This document shows, one piece after another, positions 17,952-26,854 of a stretch of 55,871 nt of DNA; position 1 is the first letter of the stretch, and every line of letters starts with the position of its first letter. A model generated the notes under the pieces. That model had not been told where the DNA came from, did no database searches, and was given only the letters and a program-made list of their open reading frames with translations. Source of the DNA: Candidatus Gastranaerophilales bacterium. GTDB lineage: Bacteria > Cyanobacteriota > Vampirovibrionia > Gastranaerophilales > Gastranaerophilaceae. Where the stretch lies: positions 1-55,871 of the forward strand of contig CALVEN010000008.1 of NCBI GenBank assembly GCA_944326585.1, read 5' to 3'. The translations under genes were made by a program, and so were the position numbers.

Positions 17952-18839
17952 TTACAGTCCGGCGTTTTTTTTGCGGGTAATTACAATCATGACGCCGAAA
18001 AGCACAAAGCATACTCCTGCTGCAATTCTGAAAGTCATTTCTTCATGGAAGAATATTATTCCGAAAAATATTGCGGTTAAAGGTTCCAGCGCGCCCAATA
18101 TTGCGGTTTTGGTCGAGCCGATTAATTTTATGGCGATATTTATGGTTTCTATGGAAATTACGGTCGGAAATATTGCAAGTCCTGCCGCGCACAGCCACAT
18201 ATAAGGCTCCGTCAAAATCTGCAGTTCGGTGCAGAATTTCAGGTTGCAAATATACACAAAAAGCCCGAAAAGCATTACGTAAAAATTCAATTTGTCAGGC
18301 TTTACGTGCCGGATGGATTTGAGGTTTTTGACGCCTACTATATAAAGCGCATACAATAACGCCGACAAAAGCACCACGCCTACGCCTTTGAGGTTCAGGG
18401 GGATGCCTGATTTGCCGCTGTAGAGAAGAAATATTCCCAGAAATGTCAATAATATTGCATAAATAATCCTAAGGGTTATTTTTTCTTTGTAAAAAATCGC
18501 CATAATTACAGCCACAATTGTCGGATAGATAAAAAGTATTGTGCAGGCAATTCCCGCATCAATGTACTTAAATGCTTCAAAAAGCGTCAGGCTTGAAAAC
18601 GAAAACATTAACCCGAGCGCCAGAAGTGTTATAAATTCCGCAAAATTCACCCTTAAATCGATTTTTTTGACAAGTTTTATCCACAATCCGTAAATCAAAA
18701 CCGCCGCGGCATATCTGTAAAAAAGTATTGAGTTAACCCCGATTCCGTTATGGAGAAGCGGCAGCCCGAATAAAGGGTTAGTCCCGTAGCTTGTTGATGC
18801 AATTATTCCGTTTAAAATTCCGGCAGTGTGCCTTTTCAT
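17952..18839 (-). CDS. EamA/DMT-family membrane transporter
   Basis: The 295-residue protein has ten predicted membrane helices in two EamA halves, starting TAGILNGIIASTSYGTNPLFG and repeating near PLNLKGVGVVLLSALLYALY. The second half ends with IGSTKTAILGALEPLTAIFFG, the typical family motif, and a basic tail (TRKKNAGL). Members export or import small metabolites such as amino acids or nucleotide precursors; the substrate cannot be predicted here. It is followed on the same strand by nothing before tRNA-Gln and is preceded by the carbonic anhydrase gene, 36 bases away, so the two may be cotranscribed. Confidence 0.88.
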   Translation of the reverse strand: MKRHTAGILNGIIASTSYGTNPLFGLPLLHNGIGVNSILFYRYAAAVLIYGLWIKLVKKIDLRVNFAEFITLLALGLMFSFSSLTLFEAFKYIDAGIACTILFIYPTIVAVIMAIFYKEKITLRIIYAILLTFLGIFLLYSGKSGIPLNLKGVGVVLLSALLYALYIVGVKNLKSIRHVKPDKLNFYVMLFGLFVYICNLKFCTELQILTEPYMWLCAAGLAIFPTVISIETINIAIKLIGSTKTAILGALEPLTAIFFGIIFFHEEMTFRIAAGVCFVLFGVMIVITRKKNAGL

Positions 18840-18875
18840 ACTCTCTCCGTTATCACAGATTTGTTCTTATAAGCC

Positions 18876-19505
18876 TTACGCAAAATTTGTCATGTAGTAA
18901 TTTGCAGGATATGAGTGCGCGAGTTCTTTATTAACCTCTACGACTTCTTCATTCATGTGTTTATTTGCGTAATTTTCGTCTATAACCGGAAGTTTGTCCG
19001 CCTGCTCCTGAGTTTTTATTACTTCTCCAGCCGGAACATAGCGGTTCGGGGCTATTTTTACGCCGATAACTTTTGCGGTCGGTTCAATTACAACGTTGTC
19101 GCCGATTTCGGATTTGTAAACAAAAGACTGCATGCCCGCAAACACGTTGTTGCCGATTTTAGCGGGACCGTGAACCTGTGCCTGATGCGCAAGGCTTGTG
19201 TTTTCGCCGATATAAACCGAAAATTCCCTGTTGTCGTGGGTTACTCTGCCATGTTTCAGCCCGTGGATTACAACGCCGTCTTGAACATTTGTTCCTCTGC
19301 CTATGTAAATAGGGGTGCCTTCGTCCCCTCTGATTGACGCAAAAGGCGCAACGTTAACGTCGGGTGAGATTATAACCTGTCCGATTACGCTTGCCTGCGG
19401 ATGGATTGCCGTGTTTGGCATGATATTGGGCATACGCTTTTGCGGGGTGAAGCTTGTCGCCGGGTTCGGCATTATATTTTTCGGGTACATTAATACTGGC
19501 TGCAT
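18876..19505 (-). CDS. Gamma-class carbonic anhydrase, Cam-like
   Basis: The 209-residue left-handed beta-helix protein interconverts CO2 and bicarbonate. The three zinc ligands are visible: His81 in VVIHGLKHG, and His107 and His112 in LAHQAQVHGP. Arg59, Asp61, Glu62 (SIRGDEGTP) and Gln75 match active-site positions of the Methanosarcina enzyme Cam. The C-terminal QEQADKLPV and NKHMNEEVVEVNKELAHSYP also follow Cam. The acidic loop after His81 that holds Cam's proton-shuttle glutamate is shortened, so the enzyme may be slower or may need Glu62. GAAAGGAG sets the start at MQPV. No signal peptide is seen. The N-terminal 25 residues are Pro/Met-rich. Confidence 0.87.
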   Translation of the reverse strand: MQPVLMYPKNIMPNPATSFTPQKRMPNIMPNTAIHPQASVIGQVIISPDVNVAPFASIRGDEGTPIYIGRGTNVQDGVVIHGLKHGRVTHDNREFSVYIGENTSLAHQAQVHGPAKIGNNVFAGMQSFVYKSEIGDNVVIEPTAKVIGVKIAPNRYVPAGEVIKTQEQADKLPVIDENYANKHMNEEVVEVNKELAHSYPANYYMTNFA

Positions 19506-19574
19506 GGTTCTCCTTTCGTTGTACATTTATATTAATTCCATAAATTTTATTTTTTGTTAATTCGTTTACAAAAA

Positions 19575-21458
19575 TTAACTGTTTTTGATAGTGTGTCTTT
19601 CGAGCATAACCATAAGAACGGATATGTCTGCCGGTTTAACCCCGCCGATACGTGAGGCTTGCGCAAGATCTTTCGGGCGGATTTTTGAGAGTTTGTCTTT
19701 GGTTTCCGATGATATGTGGTCGATTTTTGAATAATCTATATCGTCGGGAATTTTGTATTTTTCAAGTTTTGTTGCCTGTTCTATCTGAAATTCCTGACGT
19801 TTCAGGTATCCGTCATATTTTATAAGAATTTCCGCCTGCTCGTAAACATCTCTCGGAAGATTGAGTTCCGCCGTATTCGGGTCGATTTCTTTTAAAATTT
19901 TGTAATCAATATTCGGGCGTTTTAAAAGCTCTGCAAGCTTCATACCGCGTTCCATGTTTTCGCCGTATCGGGAAAGAATTTCGTTCACCTCCGGCGATGC
20001 GGAAACTTTTGTTTCGGAAAGCCTTACGAGTTCACAGGCTATGGCATCTTGCTTGTCTTTGAATATTTTATACTGCGCATTGTCAATTAATCCGATTTTA
20101 TGTCCTGTTTCCGTAAGTCTTGCATCAGCGTTATCCTGACGCAGAAGAAGTCTGTATTCGGAGCGGGATGTAAGCATTCTGTAAGGGTCTTCAATATCTT
20201 TTGTTACAAGATCGTCAATCAAAGTCCCGATATAAGAGGAACTTCTTGAAAGTTCAAGCATGTCGCTGTTATTCAGATAATTAACCGCGTTAATTCCTGC
20301 GACAAGCCCCTGTGCGGCAGCTTCTTCGTAGCCGCTTGTCCCGTTAATTTGTCCGCCGAGGAAAAGACCTTTAATCTTTTTGGACATTAAAGAATGTGTT
20401 GTCTGGACAGCCGGAACATAGTCGTATTCAACCGCATAAGCGGGTTTTATTACATGCGCATTCTCAAGTCCGGGGAGCGTCCTGAGCATTTGTATCTGAA
20501 CATCCGCCGGCAGACTGCTTGAAAACCCTTGTATATATACCTCATACGTCCCTAATCCTTCGGGTTCTATAAAAATATGGTGTGACGGATTTTCGGAAAA
20601 TCTTACGATTTTATCTTCAATAGAAGGGCAATAGCGCGGTCCTACACCGTGGATTAATCCCTGAAACATCGGCGATTTATCAAGGTTCGCACGGATAATT
20701 TCGTGGGTTTTTTCGTTCGTACGGGTTAAATAGCACGGGTATTGCGGGCGTATCGGGCGGTTTGGCTTGAAAGAATAAAAATTTAATTCGCTGTCGCCGG
20801 GCTGGATTGTCATTTTTGAGTAATCTATTGTTCGTTTGTCCACGCGTGACGGGGTTCCGGTTTTTAATTTTTTCGTTTCAATCCCTAATTTATGCAAAGA
20901 ATCCGAAAGCCCTATTGCAGCCTTTTCACCAAGTCTTCCGGCACTGTATGACCTTAACCCTACCCAGATTTTGCCTTCAAGCGATGTTCCTGTTGTTAAA
21001 ACTATTGCCCGCGCCGTATATTCTATCCCGAACTCATCGACCGCGCCGCATACTTCTCCGTCCTTGGTCAAAATTTCGGTTATGCAGCACTGTTTGAGGT
21101 AAATATTATCGGTGGTTTCAATAATATTTCTCATATATGCCATGTATTCTTTTTTGTCGGATTGTGCGCGTAATGCTCTGACTGCAGGACCTTTTGATGA
21201 ATTAAGCATTTTCATCTGGAGATATGTGGCGTCCGCAGCTTCTCCCATAACCCCGCCCAGTGCATCAATTTCCCGTACAAGTGTTGATTTTGCCGGACCT
21301 CCTATTGCGGGGTTGCAAGGCATAAGCGCTATGTTATCTACATTCAGCGTGCAAAGCAAAACCTTACACCCGAGCCTTGCAGCAGCTATTGCAGCTTCGC
21401 ATCCCGCGTGTCCCGCACCTACTACTATTATGTCAAATTTGTTCTTCAGGTAGTCCAT
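19575..21458 (-). CDS. mnmG: tRNA uridine-5-carboxymethylaminomethyl modification enzyme MnmG (GidA)
   Basis: The 627-residue FAD protein works with MnmE to modify the wobble uridine of certain tRNAs. VVGAGHAGCEAAIAAARLG is the FAD site. CNPAIGGPAKSTLVREIDALGG, LTTGTSLEGKIWVG and GLFLGGQINGTSGYEEAAAQG are diagnostic. The C-terminal helical domain ends near IGGVKPADISVLMV. I set the start at MDYLKNKF. The frame stays open for 66 codons upstream, but that stretch is intergenic repeat sequence. A TATAAT lies six bases before the ATG and no ribosome site is present, so the message may be leaderless. Confidence 0.95.
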   Translation of the reverse strand: MDYLKNKFDIIVVGAGHAGCEAAIAAARLGCKVLLCTLNVDNIALMPCNPAIGGPAKSTLVREIDALGGVMGEAADATYLQMKMLNSSKGPAVRALRAQSDKKEYMAYMRNIIETTDNIYLKQCCITEILTKDGEVCGAVDEFGIEYTARAIVLTTGTSLEGKIWVGLRSYSAGRLGEKAAIGLSDSLHKLGIETKKLKTGTPSRVDKRTIDYSKMTIQPGDSELNFYSFKPNRPIRPQYPCYLTRTNEKTHEIIRANLDKSPMFQGLIHGVGPRYCPSIEDKIVRFSENPSHHIFIEPEGLGTYEVYIQGFSSSLPADVQIQMLRTLPGLENAHVIKPAYAVEYDYVPAVQTTHSLMSKKIKGLFLGGQINGTSGYEEAAAQGLVAGINAVNYLNNSDMLELSRSSSYIGTLIDDLVTKDIEDPYRMLTSRSEYRLLLRQDNADARLTETGHKIGLIDNAQYKIFKDKQDAIACELVRLSETKVSASPEVNEILSRYGENMERGMKLAELLKRPNIDYKILKEIDPNTAELNLPRDVYEQAEILIKYDGYLKRQEFQIEQATKLEKYKIPDDIDYSKIDHISSETKDKLSKIRPKDLAQASRIGGVKPADISVLMVMLERHTIKNS

Positions 21459-21464
21459 AGGGGT

Positions 21465-21473
21465 ATTATAGCA
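21465..21473 (-). promoter_or_regulatory. Extended -10 promoter of mnmG, probably giving a leaderless mRNA
   Basis: On the minus strand ATGCTATAAT (21465-21474) is followed by six bases and then the mnmG ATG. Transcription would start at or next to the A of ATG. The same TTTCATGCTATAAT occurs before the P-loop kinase gene near 28945, in both cases at the edge of the GTGAGT repeat. Confidence 0.5.
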
Positions 21474-21478
21474 TGAAA

Positions 21479-21643
21479 GTGAGTAAAGTGAGTAACGTGA
21501 GTAAAGTGAGTGAAGTGAGTATTGTCTCTCCCCTCGCCCCCTAGGGGAGAGGGTGTCACGCAGTGACGGGAGAGGGGCTTTATAATCACAGTAACATTTC
21601 TGTCGGCATAGTAATGCAGACCTACAAATTTTCCTCACTCCAC
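21479..21643. repeat. 9-bp tandem repeat plus CTCTCCCC-family mosaic upstream of mnmG
   Basis: Five 9-bp units of GTGAGTAAA type (21479-21523) are followed by a palindrome of CTCTCCCC...AGGGGAGAGG type and GTGTCACGCAGTGAC. A conserved tail follows, TTTCTGTCGGCATAGTAATG and CAGACCTACAAATTTT, ending near 21630. The tail and palindrome recur near 23490-23655 and 33480-33610. The copy here lacks the insertion seen at 23510-23568 and serves as the empty site. The 315-base spacer holds nothing else. Confidence 0.85.
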
Positions 21644-21773
21644 TCACTGTACTCACGTAAAAAAGCCGACTTTACCTTCCTGTCTAATACATCCGTAGGA
21701 TATTTTGATTAATTAATAAAGTTAAATAATTTATGTCCGACGAAATCCGTATACACATTTATTGGAGCTCGAA

Positions 21774-23438
21774 ATGTCAGAACAAATTTTAATGCCGATA
21801 TCAGCCGCAAACAGCGACAATGCGAAAAAAGCACAGTATTCATTGGAAAAAGCCAGACAAGCACACGAAAGATACTTAATCAGACAGCAAAACAGTGATC
21901 TTCAGGAAGCCATTGAGCACTATGTCGATGCCGTAAAGCTTGACCCGACAATTCCGGAAAGCTACTACAGGCTTGCAAGCCTTATGTGGGAACAGGGGCA
22001 AATAAGCCTTAATACCGCAATTGAACAGTGCAAAACCGCCTGCTCTCTTGCGCCCTCTAATATGAATGCCCACATGTATACCGGATTTTTCATGAAGCTT
22101 GCGCAGGACTATAAATCTGCTGAGGAAGAGTTCAAGTCCGCAATCAAAATGAGTAAGCTGAAATCAGCCCGTCCGCGCCTTATTCTTGCTCAATCCATTT
22201 TGCAGAAGATTAATGCAAAAGACGGTAATGCAGGTGATTTTGCGGGATTTTTGTATTATTTTCTCACAGGCAGCATGATGCTTGCGTGGGACAAGCCGGC
22301 TCTCAAAATGTTCTATAAAAATCTTGCGGATGACATCTCTGTTTTTAAATTCAATACAATCGGAAAATTTTTTGAAAAATTCCGTATGCTCCCCGCTGCC
22401 GAAAACCTTTATAAAAAAGCGGTATCTGAAACCGAGCACGATGAAATTTTTTATAACCGCATGGGCGATATTGCTCTTAAAAATAAAGAATACGAAATTG
22501 CGGTAGACAGTTATAAAAAAGTCCTTGACGCAAACCCCTTGAACCGTGATGTCCTGGCTAAGCTGGCTACCGTTTTACAGACGTTTTTTCCTGATATGAA
22601 GGACGAAACCATCGACTGCTACGAAAAACTTCTTGAATTAGACGACAATAAAGCTCCGATTTATTACGAGCTCGGACACCTTTATATGGCAAAAGACGAC
22701 AGGATTAATTCAATTTCAGCATTCAAACTCGCCTGCGACCTTGAGCCGGAGAATCCTTTCTACAACAATTCTCTTGCTTTTGCCTATTCTAAAGCGGAAT
22801 TATATGAAGATGCAATTCAGCACTATCAAAAAGCAATTGATTTAAACCCCGACAAAGAATGGACATCAATTGTCTGTCAGGCACTCGGTGCTTTGTATGC
22901 GGAGGTTAACGGTAATGTTGAAGCCGCAGTCGCGACTTATCAGGCAGGTTTGATTTTGGATCCGAATAATTACGATTTATACCTTGCGCTCGGCGATATT
23001 CACATGGCAGAATACGATCTGGATAAGGCAATCAGAGCTTATTGCGACGCCATTACTCTCAATCCCGCCGACTACAGAGGTTATTCAAAAGCCGGAATTG
23101 CCCTCTGGGAAAAGGATTACCTTGAAGAAGCTCTTGTGGCTTATCATAAAGCAGTTGAACTTAACCCCGAAAACGAATTCGCGCGTAATAATCTCGGAAT
23201 TCTTTACCTCGACGGGCTTATGGATGCCGAAGAAGCGCTTGAATATTTTGAACAGGCAATTGAGCTTAACCCCAGCTACACGCTCGCTTATTTCAATGCT
23301 GCACGTGCCTCCGAAAAAATGGGATTTACAAACGATGCCGCAAACTATTACCAGATGGCAATTGATTTGAATAAAATTACCAATGACCTTGATGAGGACG
23401 ACATCAGAACAAGACTTCATAAGTTGTTTGAGTTGTAG
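21774..23438 (+). CDS. TPR-repeat protein
   Basis: The 554-residue protein is almost entirely tetratricopeptide repeats, for instance EAIEHYVDAVKLDPTIPESY, EIAVDSYKKVLDANPLNRDV and EALEYFEQAIELNPSYTLAY. About twelve repeats can be counted, with a less regular section near residues 150-210. There is no signal peptide or membrane helix, so it is probably a cytoplasmic scaffold. TTGGAGCTCG precedes the ATG I chose; a start 12 bases earlier has no better site. It stands alone between repeat-filled spacers. The partner proteins are unknown. Confidence 0.85.
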   Translation: MSEQILMPISAANSDNAKKAQYSLEKARQAHERYLIRQQNSDLQEAIEHYVDAVKLDPTIPESYYRLASLMWEQGQISLNTAIEQCKTACSLAPSNMNAHMYTGFFMKLAQDYKSAEEEFKSAIKMSKLKSARPRLILAQSILQKINAKDGNAGDFAGFLYYFLTGSMMLAWDKPALKMFYKNLADDISVFKFNTIGKFFEKFRMLPAAENLYKKAVSETEHDEIFYNRMGDIALKNKEYEIAVDSYKKVLDANPLNRDVLAKLATVLQTFFPDMKDETIDCYEKLLELDDNKAPIYYELGHLYMAKDDRINSISAFKLACDLEPENPFYNNSLAFAYSKAELYEDAIQHYQKAIDLNPDKEWTSIVCQALGALYAEVNGNVEAAVATYQAGLILDPNNYDLYLALGDIHMAEYDLDKAIRAYCDAITLNPADYRGYSKAGIALWEKDYLEEALVAYHKAVELNPENEFARNNLGILYLDGLMDAEEALEYFEQAIELNPSYTLAYFNAARASEKMGFTNDAANYYQMAIDLNKITNDLDEDDIRTRLHKLFEL

Positions 23439-23940
23439 ATAATATAAGTTTAAAGTGAGTGAAGTGTTTGGAGTGTGTAAAGTGAGTATTGTCGCTCCCC
23501 TCGCCCCCTGGAAAACAAAGCGAACCAACGAGGCACGAGTTGTGTGAGCCTGTTTCCGAAGCGTAGGTGAGGGTGTCACGCAGTGACGGGAGATGGGCAT
23601 TATAATCACAGTAACATTTCTGTCGGCATAGTAATGCCGACCTACAAATTTTACTCACCAGCGCTCAAAATGACACTATAGAGATCCTGAAACAAGTTCA
23701 GGATGACAAAGATATTCCCCTCGCCCTGCGGGAGAGGGTTAGGGAGAGGGGGCAGCAATAAGATCCCGGAACAAGTCCGGGATGACGTTTAAAGTTATTG
23801 TAGGTCGGATTTACTAATCCGACAGTAAATTCTTAGTATCTTACTGCCTTAGTATCTTAGTATCTTTTATCTGAGCTCCTTCGGCTTCGCCTCAGGATGA
23901 CAAAAAACATCACTCCACTCACTTTATTTAACTTTTCTTA
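23439..23940. repeat. Repeat-mosaic intergenic region
   Basis: The spacer between the TPR gene and rplS is almost all repeat. In order it holds degenerate GTGAGT units, a CTCGCCCCCT copy split by an ACGAG-family element (23510-23568), the GTCGGCATAGTAATGCC tail, and an AGATCCTG...CAGGATGAC palindrome (23682-23707). Next come a second CTCGCCC...GGGAGAGGG piece, an AGATCCCGG...CCGGGATGACG palindrome (23761-23787), a GTCGGATTTACTAATCCGAC dyad, ACTTAGTATCTT repeats, and a GCTCCTTCGGCTTCGCC palindrome (about 23875-23902). No coding capacity is evident. Confidence 0.88.
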
Positions 23941-23995
23941 ATCCCCCCTTGAAATTAAATTTTCTTTAATATAACATTGGAAATACGAACGTGCG

Positions 23996-24035
23996 TCGGT
24001 GGATTTTTGTGTGGAAAAAATCATTTCAACACCGA
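23996..24035 (+). promoter_or_regulatory. Structured leader of rplS, candidate autoregulatory hairpin
   Basis: TCGGTG (23996-24001) and CACCGA (24030-24035) close a hairpin. Its inner stem is GATTTTT (24002-24008) with AAAAATC (24016-24022). A TTGAAA/TATAAC pair upstream (23949-23975, spacing only 15) could start a leader of about 105 bases. L19 leaders are regulated in several bacteria, but I cannot match this one to a named motif. Confidence 0.4.
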
Positions 24036-24087
24036 TTTAAGGAATTTATTTAATAGTACTGGTACAAATTATAAAGGAAAACGAAAA

Positions 24088-24441
24088 ATGAACCCTATTA
24101 TTCAAGAATTGGAAAAACCATATTTGGAAAAAGAATTACCGGAAATGAACCCCGGAGATACCGTTAAAGTTTTCGTAAGAATTATTGAAGGAAACAAAGA
24201 AAGAACCCAGGCTTTTGAAGGCACAATTATCAAAGAACACGGTTCAGGTATCAACAAAACAATTACGGTAAGAAAAGTATTTCAAGGCGTAGGCGTTGAA
24301 AGAGTATTTCTTGTACACTCACCGAGAATCGAAAAAATTAATGTTTTAAGACGCGGTGATGTCAGACGTTCAAAATTGTATTATTTGAGAGAACGTTCAG
24401 GCAAAGCAACACGTATTAAGGAAAAAATTGAAAAAAGATAA
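24088..24441 (+). CDS. rplS: 50S ribosomal protein L19
   Basis: The 117-residue protein has the full L19 pattern: PGDTVKVFVRIIEGNKERTQ, FEGTIIKEHGSGIN, TVRKVFQGVGVERVF, and the C-terminal RSKLYYLRERSGKATRIKEK. L19 sits at the subunit interface. AAAGGAAAACGAAAA precedes the ATG; the frame is open further upstream but without a site. It overlaps rbgA by 14 bases, so a ribosomal protein and a ribosome-assembly GTPase are made together. In many bacteria trmD precedes rplS; here it does not. Confidence 0.97.
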   Translation: MNPIIQELEKPYLEKELPEMNPGDTVKVFVRIIEGNKERTQAFEGTIIKEHGSGINKTITVRKVFQGVGVERVFLVHSPRIEKINVLRRGDVRRSKLYYLRERSGKATRIKEKIEKR

Positions 24442-25279
24442 ACTTCATATACACTGGTATCCGGGGCATATTGCAAAAGCCGAACGTAAGTTGAAAGAAC
24501 AGCTTACGCTTGTGGATGCGGTGATAGAAGTTATCGACGCAAGACTGCCGTTTTCAAGCGGCTATGACAATATTGCGGGGCTGTTACAAGATAAGCCCCG
24601 CTTAATTTTGCTGAATAAATCAGACCTGACCGAAAAATCCGAGCTTGCACCGTGGATTAAACGGCTTGAGGCGGAAACCGGCTTCCCCGTTATTCCGACT
24701 GATGCGAAAAATTCCAAAGATTTGTCAGTAATTGTTAAAAAAGCGGTTGAGCTTTCAGAACCCAGAATTCAGGCTTTGATGAAAAAAGGTCTGCTGCGCC
24801 GCCCTGCACGGGTTATGGTGGTCGGAATGCCGAATGTCGGGAAATCAAGCATAATTAATAAATTAACCCGTTCCTCGAAAACCAAAACCGGTGCCAAAGC
24901 AGGCGTAACCCGTCAGCAGCAGTGGGTAAGGATTAATCCTCAGCTTGATTTGCTTGATACTCCGGGGATTATCCCCATGAAACAGGAAAACCAAACAGTT
25001 GCAAGAAAACTCGCGTTTGTAAATTCGGTTTCCGAAAACGCTTATTCCAACGAGCTTGCGGCGGATGCACTTCTTGAACTTTTGGAGGAAAAATACCCTG
25101 ACGCGGTTAAAAATTACTACAAAGTTGATGAAATTTCGCTTGAAAATATTGCGCTGTCGCGGAATTGGATTATCACGGGCGGCAAACCCGATATTGAGCG
25201 CACGAGCGTTTATGTTTTGAGAGATTTCAGGGAAGGCAAAATAGGAAAGTTTATTCTGGACGATGTTAGTGAAAAGTGA
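24428..25279 (+). CDS. rbgA: Ribosome biogenesis GTPase RbgA/YlqF
   Basis: This is a circularly permuted GTPase for late 50S assembly. G4 (NKSD, 63-66) comes before G1 (GMPNVGKSS, 133-141) and G3 (DTPG, 177-180), as in YlqF. The N-terminal HWYPGHIAKAERKL is the family signature. The start is a TTG inside rplS, eight bases after AAGGA; no ATG is available nearby. At 283 residues it has normal length, with the C-terminal ANTAR-like helical domain. It sits in an operon with rplS and rnhB and overlaps both. Confidence 0.94.
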   Translation: MKKDKLHIHWYPGHIAKAERKLKEQLTLVDAVIEVIDARLPFSSGYDNIAGLLQDKPRLILLNKSDLTEKSELAPWIKRLEAETGFPVIPTDAKNSKDLSVIVKKAVELSEPRIQALMKKGLLRRPARVMVVGMPNVGKSSIINKLTRSSKTKTGAKAGVTRQQQWVRINPQLDLLDTPGIIPMKQENQTVARKLAFVNSVSENAYSNELAADALLELLEEKYPDAVKNYYKVDEISLENIALSRNWIITGGKPDIERTSVYVLRDFREGKIGKFILDDVSEK

Positions 25280-26057
25280 AAAAATTAAAAAATACACTGA
25301 TAAAGAACGGATGGAAAACCGTACGGCAGAAGAAAAAGAGCGGATTAACCGTCAGGTAAGCCGCCGGCTTAATACGGAACTTACTGCGGATTCTCCGATA
25401 ATTAAGCTTTTTGCCTTTGATATGCAGGATGACAGGACTGTAATCGGCACGGACGAAGCGGGCAGAGGTCCTGCAGCGGGCGGAGTTTTTGCAAGCGCCG
25501 TGTGTTTCAGGGAAAAAAGCCGCAAGTTAATCGAAGAATTAATGGTTTTGAACGACAGCAAGCAGCTTACTAAGAAAAAGCGCGAAAGCATCTATGACGT
25601 TATTTTGAATAACACAATTAACGCAACCGCGTGCGTTGAGGTGGACGAAATTGAAGAAATTAACATCCTGAATGCTTCTTTAAAAGCCATGAAAACCGCC
25701 TGCGATGAAGTTTACGCAAGACTTCACGGAGAATTCGAAATTCCGCGTCACAAGCTAATTGTTTTTGTCGACGGAAACAGATACATAAAATATTTGAATT
25801 ATTCCCAAAAATTTATAATAAAAGGCGATGCACAATCCGCCTCAATTGCTGCCGCAAGCGTGCTTGCAAAGGTTACCCGCGACAGATATATGGAAAAGCT
25901 TGATGCGGAATTCCCCGAGTATGGCTGGGCGCACAATGCTGGCTACCTTACAAAAGACCACCTCGATGCAATCGACAAATACGGGCTTTGCAAATACCAC
26001 AGAAAATCCTTCCTCAATAAGCATTTTGCAAAAGAAGAACAATTAAAATTGTTTTAA
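25263..26057 (+). CDS. rnhB: Ribonuclease HII
   Basis: RNase HII cuts the RNA strand of RNA-DNA hybrids and removes misincorporated ribonucleotides. Asp64 and Glu65 lie in GTDEAGRGPAAGGV, and further acidic residues lie in VFVDGNRYI and the AKVTRDRYM region. The helix KGDAQSASIAAASVLAKV is diagnostic. The N-terminus carries about 55 extra charged residues (TAEEKERINRQVSRRLN); an internal ATG at 25311 would shorten this. The first start overlaps rbgA by 17 bases and suggests coupling. It is the last gene of the rplS operon. Confidence 0.93.
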   Translation: MLVKSEKIKKYTDKERMENRTAEEKERINRQVSRRLNTELTADSPIIKLFAFDMQDDRTVIGTDEAGRGPAAGGVFASAVCFREKSRKLIEELMVLNDSKQLTKKKRESIYDVILNNTINATACVEVDEIEEINILNASLKAMKTACDEVYARLHGEFEIPRHKLIVFVDGNRYIKYLNYSQKFIIKGDAQSASIAAASVLAKVTRDRYMEKLDAEFPEYGWAHNAGYLTKDHLDAIDKYGLCKYHRKSFLNKHFAKEEQLKLF

Positions 26058-26149
26058 GTGCGATTTTTTTGTTACGTATAGCTAACAAAAAGAAATGTAA
26101 AAATGTGTGGGAAAATTTGGATTTATATGGCGAACCAAGAATTTTCAGC

Positions 26150-26218
26150 GTCATACTGAGCGTTAGCGAAGTATCTTAATAAATGAGATTCTTCGGGCTA
26201 AAGCCCTCAGAATGACAG
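26150..26218. repeat. Palindromic repeat of the GTCAT...ATCT type
   Basis: GTCATACTGAGCGTTAGCGA followed by AGTATCTT forms one hairpin unit, and GATTCTTCGGGCTAAAGCCC followed by TCAGAATGAC forms a second. Their cores differ from other copies, but the GTCAT/ATCT ends are shared. The rest of this spacer shows only a TTTTTGTTA/TAACAAAAA dyad (26065-26096). Confidence 0.7.
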
Positions 26219-26261
26219 TTTTTATCGTGTCTGTGAAATTTGCTGTATTAATTCGGGATAA

Positions 26262-26594
26262 TTACGTCAAAATTATTGCCTTGACGACTTTGTAGATGTT
26301 TTCGATTTTGTCGCGGTCATCTTTGACCGAGTTTATTATTGCGTCAATTTCCGTTATCAAATCTTCAGTGGGCTTTAGATGTTCTGCCGTAAACAGTTCG
26401 TCAACCGTAATTCCGAGGCATTCCAGAATTTTTTCCATTGTCTGTGCGGTCATAAAATTTTCGCCCGTCTCTATCCCCGCAAGCGACCGCGTCGAAATCT
26501 CCGCCATCTCCGCAAGCTGCTCCTGCGTCATTCCGCGTTTTTGCCGCAATCTCTTTATCTTGTATCCCAGCTGTCTTTTTATGTCCATAATCAT
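26262..26594 (-). CDS. XRE-family helix-turn-helix regulator
   Basis: The product (110 aa from the ATG at 26594) starts with a classic Cro/CI domain: LGYKIKRLRQKRGMTQEQLA, MAEISTRSLAGIETGEN and QTMEKILECLGITVDELFT. A C-terminal charged helix (DAIINSVKDDRDKIENIYKV) could mediate dimers. The start is uncertain: ATG at 26594, 26588 and 26639 are all in frame and none has a clear ribosome site. It stands alone on its strand, so its targets are unknown. Similar short XRE proteins act as housekeeping or phage-like repressors. Confidence 0.82.
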   Translation of the reverse strand: MIMDIKRQLGYKIKRLRQKRGMTQEQLAEMAEISTRSLAGIETGENFMTAQTMEKILECLGITVDELFTAEHLKPTEDLITEIDAIINSVKDDRDKIENIYKVVKAIILT

Positions 26595-26854
26595 AGGATA
26601 CCAGCTTTTTTGAAAAAGAAAAATGAGAATATTCTGCATTATTTTTTGTATTAATGAAGTTTTATTTCAAAAATTGTTAAGAAATATGAACCTGAAAAGC
26701 ATTGTTATTTCGCGTTTTTTAAAAATTATGCAGTTTAATTTCATTTTTAATGGCAATTTTAAAAAAGTCAAATTTTTTATGTAGGAGTAAGGGAAATCGA
26801 TTTCACACAAGGGTACACACAAAAATTTTAAGGGAAAAAAGAAAGGAATTAGTT

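Noticed and set aside
21459-21656. 66-residue N-terminal extension of MnmG
   Set aside because: The extension is encoded by the GTGAGT and CTCTCCCC repeats and lacks a start signal; MnmG proteins begin at the FAD motif as chosen.
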